The notes under the pieces: model-generated
Told to the model about the DNA's origin: nothing
What the model saw: only the letters and a program-made list of their open reading frames with translations
Databases searched by the model: none
From: Alkalisalibacterium limincola
GTDB lineage: Bacteria > Pseudomonadota > Gammaproteobacteria > Xanthomonadales > Xanthomonadaceae
Reading direction: 5' to 3'
Assembly: GCF_008017755.1 (NCBI RefSeq)
Contig: NZ_VRTS01000002.1
Coordinates: 372,001 to 436,000 of the forward strand
Length of the DNA: 64,000 bases
Program-made: the position numbers and the translations under genes
In this document: positions 1-11,082 of the stretch, piece after piece
Position numbering within the stretch: position 1 is the stretch's first letter
How the letters are laid out: each line of letters opens with the position of its first letter

Positions 1-90
1 GACGAGGATCGGGGTGTCGCCGTCCCAGGCCACCGTCTTCTCGCCGGGCAGCAACTCCCCGGTGTCGCACACGCGGATCCAATCGCTCAA
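1..90 (-). CDS. Rieske-type ferredoxin subunit, N-terminal part only
   Basis: The window edge cuts this gene, leaving 30 codons from a TTG start at 90. The start overlaps the TGA stop of the upstream acetyltransferase (TTGA), so the two are probably translationally coupled. The visible peptide begins MSDWIRVCDTGEL and continues through PGEKTVAWDG, which fits the start of small Rieske [2Fe-2S] ferredoxins annotated as non-heme iron oxygenase ferredoxin subunits. The cluster-binding Cys/His motifs lie outside the window, so the family call is inference from the start and from its place at the end of a suf operon. Confidence 0.55.
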   Translation of the reverse strand, partial: MSDWIRVCDTGELLPGEKTVAWDGDTPILV

Positions 91-626
91 AGGGTCTTCT
101 CCAGGACTTCGAAGCGCAGGTCGTCCCGCCGCGGGATGCCGAAGCGGGTGTCGCCGTACGGGAACGGTTTGGTGATGCCGGTGCGCCGGTAGCCGCGGCG
201 CAGGTACCAGTCGATGAGCTCCGCGCGCAGGTCGATCACCGTCATGCGCATCGTCGCCTGGCCAAGTTCCTCGCGGGCGATGCGCTCGGCCTCGAGCAGG
301 AGCCGGTCGCCCACGCCCCGGCCCTGCAGCTGCGGGTTCACGGCGAACATGCCGAAGTAGGCGGCGTCGCCCTCGGGCGCAACGTGCGCGCAGGCCACCG
401 CCTGTCCGTGCTGCTCGGCGACCAGGACCCTGCTGCCGGGTCGGCGCAGGTCCTCGGCCAGCACCTCGGGTGAGATCCGCCCTCCATCCAGCAGGTCCGC
501 TTCGGTGGTCCAGCCCACGCGGCTGGCATCGCCGCGATAGGCCCGGGTCACCAGCGCCACCAGCATGGGGATGTCATCCGGGGTGGCGAAGCGGAAAGAG
601 AGGGAGCTGTCGTCGTGCGCTGTCAT
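87..626 (-). CDS. GNAT-family N-acetyltransferase
   Basis: The 179-residue product starts at the ATG at 626 (MTAHDDSSLSF). An in-frame extension to 779 runs into sufS and is Arg-rich, so I rejected it. The acetyl-CoA binding signature is seen at roughly residues 95-110 (NPQLQGRGVGDRLL), preceded by the usual beta-strand FGMFAVN. The C-terminal YLRRGYRRTG is also typical of the GNAT fold. It lies 20 nt downstream of sufS and overlaps the next gene, so it is probably the penultimate gene of the suf transcript. The substrate cannot be read from the sequence. Confidence 0.85.
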   Translation of the reverse strand: MTAHDDSSLSFRFATPDDIPMLVALVTRAYRGDASRVGWTTEADLLDGGRISPEVLAEDLRRPGSRVLVAEQHGQAVACAHVAPEGDAAYFGMFAVNPQLQGRGVGDRLLLEAERIAREELGQATMRMTVIDLRAELIDWYLRRGYRRTGITKPFPYGDTRFGIPRRDDLRFEVLEKTL

Positions 627-646
627 CTCCGAGCGTCCGGTTGGCG

Positions 647-1899
647 TCACGCGAGAAGCTTGCGGACCTTGCCGAGGGCGGCGACGAAGCGCTCGATCTC
701 CTCGTGCGTGTTGTAGAAGGCCAGCGAGGCGCGGCAGGTGGCCGGTACGCCGTAGAACTTCATCAGCGGGTGGGCGCAATGGTGGCCCGAGCGCACCGCC
801 ACGCCCTCCAGGTCGAGCAGGGTGGCCAGGTCGTGGGCGTGGGCGCCGTCGACCAGGAAGCTCACCACCGCGGCCTTGTCCTTCGCCTGGCCGATGATGC
901 GCAGGCCCTCGACGGTCAGCATCTCGCGCTGCAGGTGTTCGAGCAGGTCCGCCTCGCGTCCGGCGACCGCCCCCATGCCGAGGCCGTCAAGGTACTCCAC
1001 CGCGGCACCGAGCCCGATGAAACCGGCGATGTTGGGCGTGCCTGCCTCGAACTTGTGGGGGGGGTCGTTGAAGACCGTGCCCTCGAAGCTGACCTCGCGG
1101 ATCATCTCGCCGCCACCGAGGAACGGTGGCATCGCCTCGAGGTGCTCGCGGCGGGCCCACAACGCACCCGTGCCGGTCGGGCCACACATCTTGTGGCCGG
1201 TCAGCGCGTAGAAGTCGCAGCCGATCGCGGCCACGTCCACGGCCATGTGCGGCAGCGCCTGGCTGCCGTCGATGACGGTGGTGATGCCGCGCCGGCGCGC
1301 CTCGCGGCAGACCTCGCGCACCGGGTTGACGGTGCCGAGCACGTTGGAAACATGGGTGAGCGCCAGCAGCTTCACGTCCGGCGTCATCGCCTTGAGCAGC
1401 GCGTCCATGTCGAGCTCGCCGTCGGTGGTGATCTCGGCGACGCGGATGCGGGCACCGGTGCGCTCGGCCACCAGCTGCCAGGGCACGATGTTGGCGTGGT
1501 GCTCCATGCGGCTGACCAGGATCGCGTCGCCGGGCCCGAGCCTGGGCAGCGCGTAGCTGTAGGCGACGAGGTTGATCGCCATCGTCGTGCCGCTGGTGAG
1601 CACCAGGTCGTCGGGGCGCACGTTGATGTGGCGCGCCAGGCCCTTTCGCGCGCCTCGTAGGCGGTGGTGGCGCGCTCGCCGAGGGCGTGCACCGCGCGCG
1701 AGACGTTCGCGGTGTACTCGGTGTAGTACGCATCCATCGCAGCGGTGACCGGACGCGGCTTCTGTCCGGTATTGGCCGAGTCGAAGTACAGCAGCGGCTT
1801 GCCGTGCACCTTCTGGTCGAGCACCGGGAACTGGCTGCGGATCGCCGCCCAGTCGATGCCGGCCGGATCCCGGGTCGCGTCTTCGGCCACGGTGTTCAT
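647..1899 (-). CDS. sufS: Cysteine desulfurase SufS (frame broken near 1641-1645)
   Basis: This PLP enzyme takes sulfur from cysteine and passes it to the SUF scaffold as a persulfide. The N-terminus (MNTVAEDATRD, then FDSANTGQKPRPV) is read from 1899. After YEARER the frame shifts, and the rest (HINVRPDDLVLTSGTTMAIN onward) is in another frame to 647. One added base near 1641-1645 gives a normal-length protein of about 417 residues. The PLP lysine lies in ALTGHKMCGPTG and the active cysteine in RSGHHCAHPL, so the catalytic parts are intact. Its ATG overlaps the sufD stop (ATGA). I read the break as a sequencing indel because the gene is otherwise complete. Confidence 0.9.
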
Positions 1900-3214
1900 G
1901 CGCCCGCCACGCCGGCCAGGCGTGCCTCCAGCCGGGCCGACAACGCCTCGCGCAGCGCCTCGTCGTCGATCACCGCCAGCGGCTCGCGGCAGAACGCCCG
2001 CGTCAGCAGCTGGCGTGCATCGGCCTCGGGCAGTCCGCGCGTACGCAGGTAGAACAGCGCTGTCGGGTCGATCTGTCCGACCGTCGCGCCATGCGCGGCC
2101 TCGACCTCGTCGGCGTGGATGACCAGCACAGGCTGGGTGTCGATCTCGGCGCCTTCCGACAGCAGCAGGTTCTTGTTCGCCAGCTCGGCCCGCGTGCCAT
2201 CGGCGCCCTGGCGGATCAGGATGCCGCCATGGAACACCGCGCGGCCGCGGCCCCCGGCCAGGCCGCGCCAGGTCAGGTCGCAGGCGGTGTCGCGGGCGAC
2301 GTGGTCGATGCCCAGGCGGGTGTCGACGTGGCGGCGGCCGTCGGCCAGCAGCACGCCGTTGGCGGTCAGGGCGGCGCGGTCGCCGGACAGGGTGACGTTG
2401 AATTCGTGGCGCGACAGCGCACCGCCCAGCTCCAGGTCCAGCCGCCGGTAGTCCGCGTCCTCGCCCAGGTCGACCTCGGTGCGCAGCAGCAGGGTCGCGC
2501 GCTCGGACTCCGACTGCACGCGGGCGTGCACCAGGCGCGCGCCACGCGCCAGCTTCAGCTGCGCCAGCGTGTTCGCCAGGTGGCCGTGGGGCAGGCCACC
2601 CAGCTGGTGCTCGACCAGGGTCAGCGAGGCCGCCTCGCCCAGGGAGACCAGCAACCGCAGGTGCCAGGCGCGATCGCCGCCGCTGGCGGTACCGATGTGC
2701 ACGACGTGCAGTGGCGTCTCCACCACCGCGCCCTCGGGTACGTTCAGCAGGACGCCTTCGACGGCGAGTGCGGTATTGAGCCGCGCGAACACCTCCTCGC
2801 CGCGCTCGAAGCGCAGCGCGAACGCGTCGCGCAGGGTCGCATCGCCGGCGTCGAGCGCCTTCGACAGCGGCGCGAAGCGAAGCCCGTCGGGCAGGTCGTC
2901 AAGCCGCGACAGCCCGGCATCGAAGCGCCCGTTGACGAAGACCAGGCGGATCCCGTCGGGCAGTCCAGGCGAATCCGCCGTCGGCAGCGGCGGGGTGTCG
3001 CCCGTGGCGGGCGCGAAGCTGCGGCGCTCCAGCGCGCGCAGCGAGGTGTATTTCCAGGCTTCGTTGCGCGGTGGCGGCAGGCCGTCGGCAAGCGCGGCGT
3101 CCAGCGCCTCGCGCCTGAGCGGGCCCAGGCCGGCGGCATCGCGACGCGGCAGGCTGTCGAAGCCCGAGCCGATGGACTCGAGCAGCGGTGGCACCGTGCG
3201 TGCAGGCTCCGTGC

Positions 3215-3218
<4 letters not shown>
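1896..3218 (-). CDS. sufD: Fe-S cluster assembly protein SufD
   Basis: The 440-residue protein starts at a GTG at 3218 that overlaps the sufC stop (GTGA) and ends overlapping the sufS start. SufD partners SufB and SufC in the SufBC2D scaffold that builds Fe-S clusters in the cytoplasm. The typical N-terminal RNEAWKYTSLRALE and the beta-helix core with NKNLLLSEGAEIDTQPVL and ADEVEAAHGATVGQID are present. The order sufB-sufC-sufD-sufS with overlapping ends indicates one operon. Confidence 0.95.
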
Positions 3219-3979
<761 letters not shown>

Positions 3980-4050
3980 GTCGGTCTTCCAGAGTGTTCT
4001 GGCCACGGTGCCCGGGGCGCCGCGGCGGGTATGCGTCGGGTACGCGGGAC

Positions 4051-5517
<1,467 letters not shown>

Positions 5518-5534
5518 GGGGCTGCCTCTGGAGT

Positions 5535-6002
5535 TCAGCCTGCGGCGAGCCGCAGGGGGATGGATTTGGTGCCGGGCCCGGCCGCCGTGGCCGGGGGCGC
5601 GGGGGGGCCGACCATGTCGGCGATGCTGACGCCGCGCAGAGCGTCGGCGACCACGTCGTTGATGCGCCGCCAGTTCGCGCGGACGCCGCAGTTGTGTTCG
5701 ATGCCGCATTGGCCATCGGCGCTGGAGCACTCGGTCATGCCGATCGGGCCTTCCAGCGCCTCGACGACGTCGGCCAGCGTGATCTCGGCGGCATCGCGCG
5801 CCAGGCGATAGCCGCCATTGGCGCCACGGAACCCTTCCACCAGCCCGGCCTGGGCCAGCGGCTTGAGCAGCTTGCTGACCGTCGGCGGTTCCAGGTGCGC
5901 CCGGTCGGCCAGTTCGGTGGCGCTGTGCACGCGCCCCGGCTCGGCGGCGAGCACGGTCATCACCACGGTGGCGTAGTCGGTCAGTTTGGTGACGCGCAGC
6001 AT
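5535..6002 (-). CDS. Rrf2-family Fe-S regulator of the SUF operon
   Basis: The 155-residue protein has the Rrf2 winged helix-turn-helix in its N-terminal half ([13 protein letters not shown], then [17 protein letters not shown]). Three cysteines, C92, C99 and C105, sit in the spacing used by IscR-like regulators to hold an Fe-S cluster. By analogy with IscR it should sense cluster status and control the suf genes. It is the first gene of the operon, so it probably autoregulates through the palindrome at 6027-6041. The C-terminus after about residue 130 is Pro/Ala-rich and probably disordered. Confidence 0.92.
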   Translation of the reverse strand: MLRVTKLTDYATVVMTVLAAEPGRVHSATELADRAHLEPPTVSKLLKPLAQAGLVEGFRGANGGYRLARDAAEITLADVVEALEGPIGMTECSSADGQCGIEHNCGVRANWRRINDVVADALRGVSIADMVGPPAPPATAAGPGTKSIPLRLAAG

Positions 6003-6026
6003 GGCGGAGGAGGGGTCCGTGAATTA

Positions 6027-6041
6027 GTACCGAAATGGTAC
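6027..6041 (-). promoter_or_regulatory. Perfect inverted repeat, candidate Rrf2 operator
   Basis: GTACC-GAAAT-GGTAC is a perfect 5-bp inverted repeat with a 5-nt spacer, 25 nt upstream of the regulator's ATG. On the minus strand a TACTAAT that could serve as a -10 box overlaps its downstream arm, so bound protein would block the promoter. Binding by the Rrf2 protein is inferred from position only. Confidence 0.45.
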
Positions 6042-6159
6042 CCTTTTCGCGTCCGGGCCTCAATGCACGCCCTGCACGGTGTTCAGCGGGACCATCATGG
6101 CTTGTGGCGAACGGCGCCGACCGGTATCAATAGCGCCTTTCCCGCTGCCGGAACCCACG

Positions 6160-6651
6160 ATGGCCAACCGCGCCAAGCCCCTGTTCGAGACCCGCCGCTC
6201 ACCGATCCATGGCAATGGCGTGTTCGCCGTGCGCGACATCCCCAAGGGCACGCGCATCATCGAGTACACGGGGGAGCTGATCAGCCACAAGAAGGCCGAC
6301 CGGCTTTACGAGGGCGGCAGCGAGACCGGGCACACGTTCCTCTTCACGCTCAACGACACCTACATCATCGATGCCAACGTGGGCGGCAACGACGCGCGCT
6401 GGATCAACCACAGCTGCGCGCCGAACTGCGAAGCGGTGACCGAGGACGACGAGGACGAGGATCCGGCCAAGGACCACGTCTTCATCGAGGCGATCCGCGA
6501 CATCCGCGCCGGCGAGGAGCTGAGCTACAACTACGGCATCACGCTGGAGGAGAAGCACACCCGGCGCTTGAAGCAGGTGTGGGCGTGCCGCTGCGGCTCG
6601 CCCAAGTGCACCGGGACCATGCTGCAGCCGAAGAAGAAAAAGAAGGGTTAA
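6160..6651 (+). CDS. SET-domain protein-lysine methyltransferase
   Basis: The 163-residue protein is essentially one SET domain. It shows HGNGVFAVRDIPKGTRIIEY, the SAM-binding NHSC motif within RWINHSCAPNCEA, the catalytic-site EELSYNYG, and a post-SET CRCGSPKC that can bind zinc. It should transfer methyl groups from S-adenosylmethionine to lysine; the target is unknown. An acidic DEDDEDED-like insert lies before the last strand and the tail is lysine-rich. The ATG at 6160 is preferred over an upstream in-frame ATG because the domain begins within 15 residues of it. Confidence 0.88.
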   Translation: MANRAKPLFETRRSPIHGNGVFAVRDIPKGTRIIEYTGELISHKKADRLYEGGSETGHTFLFTLNDTYIIDANVGGNDARWINHSCAPNCEAVTEDDEDEDPAKDHVFIEAIRDIRAGEELSYNYGITLEEKHTRRLKQVWACRCGSPKCTGTMLQPKKKKKG

Positions 6652-6727
6652 GCGACGCATTCACGCCGGTTTAGCCGCGCGCGCCCTAGGCTCGGGCCTC
6701 CATGGAATCCATCCACAAGGAGGCGAC

Positions 6728-7282
6728 ATGTCCACTCCCCGCATCGACCGCGACCTTTCCGGCAAGCGCATCGCGGTGCTGGCCACCGACGGTTTCGAAT
6801 ACAGCGAATTGACCGGTCCGCGCGACGGGCTGGCAAAGGCCGGTGCGAAGGTCGACGTGATCACGCCCAAGGGCGAGAGCATCAAGGGCTGGACGGGTGG
6901 CAACTGGGCCGACTCGGTCGCGGCCGACCTTTCCCTCGCCGATGCAGACCCCTTCCACTACCACGCGCTCGTCCTGCCCGGCGGCGTGATCAATCCCGAC
7001 AAGCTGCGCGTCGACGAGGCCGCGATGGAGTTCATCAAGGCGATGGCGACCGCCGGCAAGCCGGTCGGCGCGATCTGCCACGGGCCCTGGCTGCTGGTCG
7101 AGGCCGGCCTGGTCAAGGGCCGCAGGGTGACGTCGTGGAAGTCGATCCGCCGCGATCTGGAGAATGCCGGCGGGCAGTGGGAGGACAGCGAGGTGGTCGT
7201 GGATGGCGCGATCATCACCAGCCGCAATCCCGACGACATCCCGGCCTTCACCGATGCGATCGCCAAGGCGACATTGGGCTGA
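6728..7282 (+). CDS. DJ-1/PfpI-family (type 1 glutamine amidotransferase-like) protein
   Basis: The 184-residue protein resembles YhbO/PfpI-type members, linked to stress defence and glyoxal or protein deglycation. The reactive cysteine C117 sits in the nucleophile elbow AICHGPWLL, and the conserved acidic residue is near the N-terminus (DGFEYSEL). A strong Shine-Dalgarno AAGGAGG precedes the ATG. It is preceded by the SET gene and followed by a convergent gene, so it is probably its own transcript. Confidence 0.88.
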   Translation: MSTPRIDRDLSGKRIAVLATDGFEYSELTGPRDGLAKAGAKVDVITPKGESIKGWTGGNWADSVAADLSLADADPFHYHALVLPGGVINPDKLRVDEAAMEFIKAMATAGKPVGAICHGPWLLVEAGLVKGRRVTSWKSIRRDLENAGGQWEDSEVVVDGAIITSRNPDDIPAFTDAIAKATLG

Positions 7283-7293
7283 CAGGGCGCCGA

Positions 7294-7713
7294 TCAGGTC
7301 CCGGCGTCTTCACGGCGCCCGGGCCGCACCCACCACCAGGCGCCGGCCACCAGCGCGCCGAAGGCGGTGTACGCAGCCACGAACACCCACCACGGGGCCT
7401 CGAAGAAGATGAGCCGGGCCAGCCAGTACTCGATGAAGCCCTGGTCGTGGGTGGTCCGGCCGGCGACATCGCGCAGGTCCTGCTCCCACACCGTGAGCGG
7501 GCACAGTTCCCCGAACCAGGTCTGGGCAACGATGTAGCCGACCAGGGCCAGATGGGTCCAGCGGAAGCCGCGGTGGCGGACCCAGCGCCAGCCGGAGGCG
7601 CCGCCGATCAGGATCAGTACCAGGCCGCCGACCACGAAGGCGACCACCAGCACGTGCAGCACCAGGATGGCGTCCGCCAGTATTCCCGCGGTCTGCGGAT
7701 CGAATCGGGTCAT
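7294..7713 (-). CDS. DUF2784 family membrane protein
   Basis: The 139-residue protein has about three to four hydrophobic segments (LHVLVVAFVVGGLVLILIG near residue 20, THLALVGYIVAQTWFG, FVAAYTAFGALVAGAWWW). The FGELCPLTVWE motif after the second segment is characteristic of the DUF2784 family. Function is unknown. Its start codon overlaps the end of the EF-G-like gene by 4 nt, so the two are probably co-transcribed. Confidence 0.8.
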   Translation of the reverse strand: MTRFDPQTAGILADAILVLHVLVVAFVVGGLVLILIGGASGWRWVRHRGFRWTHLALVGYIVAQTWFGELCPLTVWEQDLRDVAGRTTHDQGFIEYWLARLIFFEAPWWVFVAAYTAFGALVAGAWWWVRPGRREDAGT

Positions 7714-9762
7714 GCGTCCTCGTCGGCCCCGGGGTGCCAGGCCTCGCTGAGTTGCTTCTGAAGGGGTGGTGGAACCGGCTCATAATGGCTGAACTCGAGC
7801 GTGAAGCGGCCCCGTCCAGCGGTCACCGATTTAAGTTCGATTGCATATTCCGAGACCTCCGACAGGGGCGCCTGGGCCCGGATCAGGATCTCGCCGTTGC
7901 GCAGCGCGTCGGTGCCGTTGATGCGCGCACGCTTGGCGGCCAATCCGCCGGTGATGTCCCCGATGTGCGGTTCGGGCGCGGCGACGTCAAGGTTGACGAT
8001 CGGTTCGAGCACCAGCGGCCGGGCCTTTCCCACGGCATCCAGGAAGGCGCGGCGGCCTGCGGTCATGAACGCCACTTCCTTGCTGTCCACGGGGTGATGC
8101 TTGCCGTCGTAGACCACCACGCGGACGTCCTGCAGCGGGAATCCGGCCACCGCGCCGAGGGCCAGCGCCTGGCGCACGCCCTTCTCGATGGAGGGGATGA
8201 ACTGGTTCGGTATCGTGCCACCCTTGACCTCGTCGGCGAACTCGAAGCCGCCACCGCGCGGCAGCGGCTCGACGCGCAGGTAGACCTCGCCGAACTGGCC
8301 CGCGCCACCGGTCTGCTTCTTGTGCCGGTAGTGTCCGTCGGCGCGCGAGGAGACGGTCTCGCGATAGGCGATGGCCGGCGGCGCGGTCTGCACCTCGACG
8401 CCGTAGCGCTCAGAGAGGCGCTCCAGCATCACCCGCAGGTGCAGCTCGCCCAGCCCGTGCACCAGTGTCTGGTTGAGTTCGCCGTGGTGCTGCACCTTGA
8501 AGCAGGGGTCTTCCTCGGCAAGGCGGTCGAGTGCGTTCGCCATCTTCTGCTCCTGCCCGCGGCGGGTCGGGGTGAGCGCCAGGCCGAACATGGGCTTGGG
8601 GAAGTCGATCGGCTTGAGGTGCAGGTGGTCCTCGTCGTGGCTGTCGTGCAGGATCGCGTCGAAGTGCAGCTCGTCCACCTTGGCCACCGCCGCGATATCG
8701 CCCGGGATGGCCTGTGCGATCTCGGAATGGGTCTTGCCGTGCAGCTTGAACAGGTGGCCGACCTTGAACGGCTTGCGTGCGTCGTCGACGAGCAGCTGGG
8801 AGTCCCGGCGCACGGTGCCCTGGTAGACGCGGAAAACGCCAAGTTTGCCGACGAAGGGATCGTTGATGATCTTGAACACGTCGGCGATCACGTGCGCTTC
8901 GGCATCCGGGAGGGGCTGCAGTGGCGTGGCGTCCTCGCCAGTGCCCTTGCGCAACTCCGGCGCATTGGCTTCCAGCGGGCTCGGCATCCAGCGTTCGATG
9001 AGGTCCAGCAGTTCCCCCACCCCGGCCCCTGTGCGTGCGGAAACAAAGCACACCGGCACCAGGTGGCCGTCGCGCAGGCATTGTTCGAACGCGTCGTGAA
9101 GCTCCTGGCCGGACAGCGCCTCCTCCCCCTCCTCGAGGTAGCGGCCCATGATCGTCTCGTTGATCTCCACGACCTGGTCGACGATGCGCTGGTGGAACGG
9201 CGCGACCGGGCCCAGCTCGCTGTCGCCATCGGTACCGGAGAAGCAGTCGACCACGCCCCCGCGACCCGGCGTGGGCAGGTTGATCGGCAGGCATTCGGCA
9301 CCGAACGCGTCGCGCAGCTGGTCGAGCAGCGCGGCCACGTCGGCCTCCGCCGCGTCGATGCGGTTCACCACCAGCAGCGGCACAGGCGCCGCGCGCGCGC
9401 GTGGTCCATCGTGCGCTGGGTGCCATGCTCTATGCCGTTGACCGCGTCGACCACGACAGCGCAGGTTTCCACCGCGGCCAGCGCCGAGAGCGCAGGCCCG
9501 CGAAAGTCGGGATAGCCCGGCGTATCGATGATGTTGGCGTGGACGCCGCCGTGGTCGATCGAGGCGATGGTGGAATTGATCGAATGCCCGCGCGCCTTCT
9601 CCTGCGGATCGAAGTCGGAGAACGTGGTGCCGCGTTCGATGCTGCCTGCCGACTGGAGTTCGCCGCCGGCGTGCAGCAGGGCTTCGAGCAGGGTGGTCTT
9701 GCCGGCGCGGCATGGCCTGCCAGGGCCAGGTTCCGGATCTGGGCGGTGGTGTAGCCAGGCAT
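7710..9762 (-). CDS. Elongation factor G paralog (two frame breaks)
   Basis: This translational GTPase is about 683 residues once corrected. Three segments in different frames give one protein: MPGYTTAQIRNLALAGHA from 9762, then GKTTLLEALLHAGGE through TMDHAR, then PVPLLVVNRIDAAEA to the stop at 7710. The frames break near 9704-9712 (a base missing in the P-loop codons) and near 9386-9392 (a GC-repeat run). GTPase motifs G1 (GKTT), switch I, G3 (DTPGYPDF) and G4 (VNRID) are all present, as are EF-G domains III-V. It sits alone, not in a str operon, so it is likely the EF-G-like paralog of Xanthomonadaceae and not the housekeeping copy. Confidence 0.85.
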
Positions 9763-9874
9763 GAGCGACCCTCCTTCGCAACGGGCGGAGTGAGCCGTCA
9801 TGGTCGTCCGTTGACGGAGCAGCGACCGGCGGGCCGGTAGGGCTCGACGGGCGGTCATGGCGGAGGGTCGCTCA
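9762..9874 (-). promoter_or_regulatory. Leader of the EF-G paralog with SD-sequestering inverted repeat
   Basis: A perfect 13-bp inverted repeat joins 9762-9774 to 9862-9874. The downstream arm contains the GGAGG ribosome binding site and touches the start codon, so in the mRNA the upstream arm can pair with it and hide it. An in-frame ATG at 9858 could give an Arg-rich 32-codon leader or N-terminal extension reading through the repeat (MTARRALPARRSLLRQ...). Translation of that leader would open the hairpin. Regulation is inferred. Confidence 0.45.
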
Positions 9875-10087
9875 GCGACCCGTGCATCAAGCCTTGCAGT
9901 GGCCCCGGGCGAGGTCAAGTGCATCCGTTCTTGCATTGCAGCATCCCGATCGCCGCGTGCGTGCCAGGGGAAAAGGAGATCGAGGCGGTCACCCCTACGT
10001 TGCGGTGCAAGGTTGCGTGCGTGAAGAGGACGTGACTATGGTGGAAGTGAGTGGCACCCCTCACGGACGGAAGCGGAGGCGCGGACG
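9875..10087. other. Intergenic region between the EF-G paralog and the nap operon
   Basis: This gap must carry the nap promoter on the plus strand. I looked for the symmetrical TTGAT-N4-ATCAA box of FNR-type regulators and found no good match, only loose TTGCA/TGCAA repeats. No gene is supported here. Confidence 0.5.
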
Positions 10088-10276
10088 ATGGCGGTGATGC
10101 ATCGACACCCCGAAGGCGACCCGGTCGAGGAGGACCGGGCCGGCAGGCGGCGTGAGCTGGGGGCTTTCCTGTTCCTGACCGTGGTGCTGTTTCCCGTGCT
10201 GGCGGTATTGATCGTCTCCGGATACGGCTTCGCGGTCTGGGTGACGCAGATGATCTTCGGCCCGCCGGGGGTCTGA
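10088..10276 (+). CDS. napE: Periplasmic nitrate reductase accessory protein NapE
   Basis: The 62-residue protein has an N-terminal charged region (EEDRAGRRRELGAF) and one transmembrane segment (FLFLTVVLFPVLAVLIVSGY), ending FAVWVTQMIFGPPG, the NapE/TorE pattern. It is an inner-membrane protein of unclear role in periplasmic nitrate reduction. It is the first gene of napEFDABC and is followed by napF after 2 nt. Confidence 0.9.
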   Translation: MAVMHRHPEGDPVEEDRAGRRRELGAFLFLTVVLFPVLAVLIVSGYGFAVWVTQMIFGPPGV

Positions 10277-10278
10277 GC

Positions 10279-10804
10279 ATGGTCGCGACCGCCCTTCCCA
10301 ACCGCTCGCGGCGTGCCCTGCTCCGGGGGCGCGTCCGCCCCGAAGCGCGGCCGCGCCCCCCCGTGGGCGCTGGCCGAAGCGGATTTCGTTTCCACCTGCA
10401 CCCGTTGCGACGCCTGCATCGACGCCTGCCCGGAGTCCATCCTTGCCCGTGGTGACGGCGGATTCCCCATCGTGGATTTCAACGCCGGGGAGTGCACGTT
10501 CTGCCAGGACTGCGTGGCCGCCTGCCGGCCACGCGCGTTGCGCCTGGACACGACCGATGCCCCGGCTGCTGTCCCCTGGTCGATCAAGGCTGCGGTCCAG
10601 GACAAGTGCCTGGCCCTGCACGGGGTGCACTGCCAGGCCTGCCGGGATGCCTGTCCGACGGGCGCGATCCGCTTCCCGCTGCGAACCGGCGTCCCGCGTC
10701 CGGTCGTGGATCCCGCCCAGTGCACCGGTTGCGGCGCCTGCGTCGCACCGTGCCCGGTCGAGGCGGTCCTCGTGCGCGAGCCGGACCAGGAAGCTCACGC
10801 GTGA
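10279..10804 (+). CDS. napF: Ferredoxin-type protein NapF (frame broken in C7 run)
   Basis: This cytoplasmic Fe-S protein is involved in NapA maturation. It carries four cysteine clusters (CTRCDACIDACP, CTFCQDCVAAC, CQACRDACPTGA, CTGCGACVAPCP). The ATG at 10279 gives the expected N-terminus with SRRALLRGRVRPEARP, but the frame breaks at a run of seven C at 10356-10362. Removing one C joins it to WALAEADFVSTC and gives 174 residues. The short in-frame alternative start at 10313 would lose the conserved RRALLRG motif. The stop overlaps the napD start (GTGA). Confidence 0.88.
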
Positions 10805-11082
10805 GCGGCCTCCTGCACATCGCCAGTTTGCTGGTCCATCACCGGGCCGAGGCATCCACCGCGCTCGACTCCCTGATCGACACGCTGCCTGTGGCCGAGC
10901 TCGCGATGCGCGACTCCACCCGCAGCATCGTGCTGTGCGAAGGCCAGGACGAATCGCAGATCACCGATTGCATCGATGCCCTGGGCCAGGTCCAGGGCGT
11001 CATCGGCGTGAGCCTGGTGCATCACCATGCCGAAGCCGCCGAAAGCCTCATGGAGGACGTCGAAAATGACCACGCGTCGTGA
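10801..11082 (+). CDS. napD: NapA-specific chaperone NapD
   Basis: The 93-residue protein starts at a GTG overlapping the napF stop. NapD binds the twin-arginine signal of NapA and holds it back until the cofactor is in. Conserved features are [12 protein letters not shown] at the N-terminus and [13 protein letters not shown] near the C-terminus, the ferredoxin-like fold of the family. It overlaps napA by 17 nt, which fits tight coupling of chaperone and client. Confidence 0.9.
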   Translation: MSGLLHIASLLVHHRAEASTALDSLIDTLPVAELAMRDSTRSIVLCEGQDESQITDCIDALGQVQGVIGVSLVHHHAEAAESLMEDVENDHAS

